Positions 5,559 to 5,822 of a DNA stretch of 5,822 nt are shown here, in pieces; positions within the stretch are counted from its first letter, which is position 1; each line of letters begins with the position of its first letter. Made by a program: the position numbers and the translations under genes. The notes under the pieces were generated by a model that saw only the letters and a list, made by a program, of their open reading frames with translations, did not search any database and was not told where the DNA came from. The DNA is from Anaerolineae bacterium (lineage in GTDB: Bacteria > Chloroflexota > Anaerolineae > Aggregatilineales > UBA2796), in contig JADZBY010000374.1 of the NCBI GenBank assembly GCA_020851855.1, forward strand, positions 1 through 5,822, given 5' to 3'.

Positions 5559-5822
5559 CTAGCCCACCGCCGACGCCCTGCTCTCCAGCTTCCACAGGCG
5601 GTCCAGGTAACCGCCGACCAGGTGCGTCATCGTTTCAACTTCGACCAGGAACGAGTCGTGCCCGAACGAAGCGGTGACGTGGTGGTGCTCGACGCTGCGG
5701 CCTGGCAGCGCCTCGACCAGTTCACGCGCTTGCGCGTCGGTATACAGCCAATCGCTGGAAAAGCTCACCACGAGGAAGCGCGCCCGGACGCGCCGCAGCG
5801 CGTCGGCCATCGAGGCGTGGCC
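5559..5822 (-). CDS. metX: Homoserine O-acetyltransferase family protein (C-terminal fragment)
   Basis: This is the last 87 residues of an alpha/beta-hydrolase-fold acyltransferase; the gene enters from the right edge and ends at TAG (complement of 5559-5561). FLVVSFSSDWLYT carries the expected catalytic aspartate, and SFGHDSFLVE carries the catalytic histidine of the MetX Ser-Asp-His triad; the nucleophile serine lies outside. Between them ARELVEALPG matches the family's helix. MetX acylates homoserine in the cytoplasm at the start of methionine synthesis. Related enzymes use succinyl-CoA or act on serine, and the deciding residues are not visible, so exact acyl donor and acceptor remain open. 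It is transcribed toward the tRNA-Cys gene and convergent with xdhC. Confidence 0.88.
   Translation of the reverse strand, partial: GHASMADALRRVRARFLVVSFSSDWLYTDAQARELVEALPGRSVEHHHVTASFGHDSFLVEVETMTHLVGGYLDRLWKLESRASAVG

Noticed and set aside
5142..5595. Minus-strand frames of about 130 codons with Pro/Gly-rich repeated peptides (LTPGPSPSWRGE-like)
   Set aside because: They are translations of the two 111-bp palindromic repeats and run through the tRNA-Cys gene, so they are not proteins.

Overview
The window is GC-rich DNA, roughly 60-65% G+C by eye, in which nearly all the coding capacity is explained by ordinary metabolic genes. No gene fixes the phylum. The GC-rich palindromic repeats with CCCTCAC...GTGAGGG ends, the carbohydrate ABC transporter style and the gene mix remind me of Chloroflexota (Anaerolineae-like), but that is an impression rather than a demonstrated assignment.

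Layout. Positions 1-2651 hold three tightly packed plus-strand genes of a CUT2 (RbsABC-type) carbohydrate ABC transporter: the C-terminal end of the double-domain ATPase (cut by the window edge), a short permease that overlaps it by 4 nt, and a second, longer permease 10 nt further on. After a 132-nt gap with a small hairpin comes the exported substrate-binding protein (2784-3977). The order ATPase - permease - permease - binding protein is that of lsrACDB. However, the binding protein looks more like the rhamnose-binding RhaS branch than like an AI-2 receptor, so a deoxy-sugar or related sugar is the more likely cargo.

Positions 3978-4387 form a 410-nt non-coding stretch. It holds a 79-nt palindrome that begins 3 nt after the binding-protein stop, a cluster of three adjoining hairpins (4133-4232), and a good sigma-70-type promoter (TTGACA, 17 nt, CACAAT). 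That promoter drives a stand-alone xdhC-family gene (4388-5203), a molybdenum-cofactor maturation factor whose enzyme partner is not in the window.

Positions 5204-5471 hold two 111-bp palindromic elements that differ at only 2 positions, separated by 12 nt. They lie where the xdhC transcript converges with a minus-strand unit made of the 3' end of metX (homoserine O-acetyltransferase family, cut by the right edge) and, 15 nt downstream of its stop, a tRNA-Cys(GCA) gene without an encoded CCA.

I see no defence system, CRISPR array, prophage or transposase. The most interesting content is the repeat elements and their placement, the ligand question for the transporter, and the metX/tRNA-Cys pairing.
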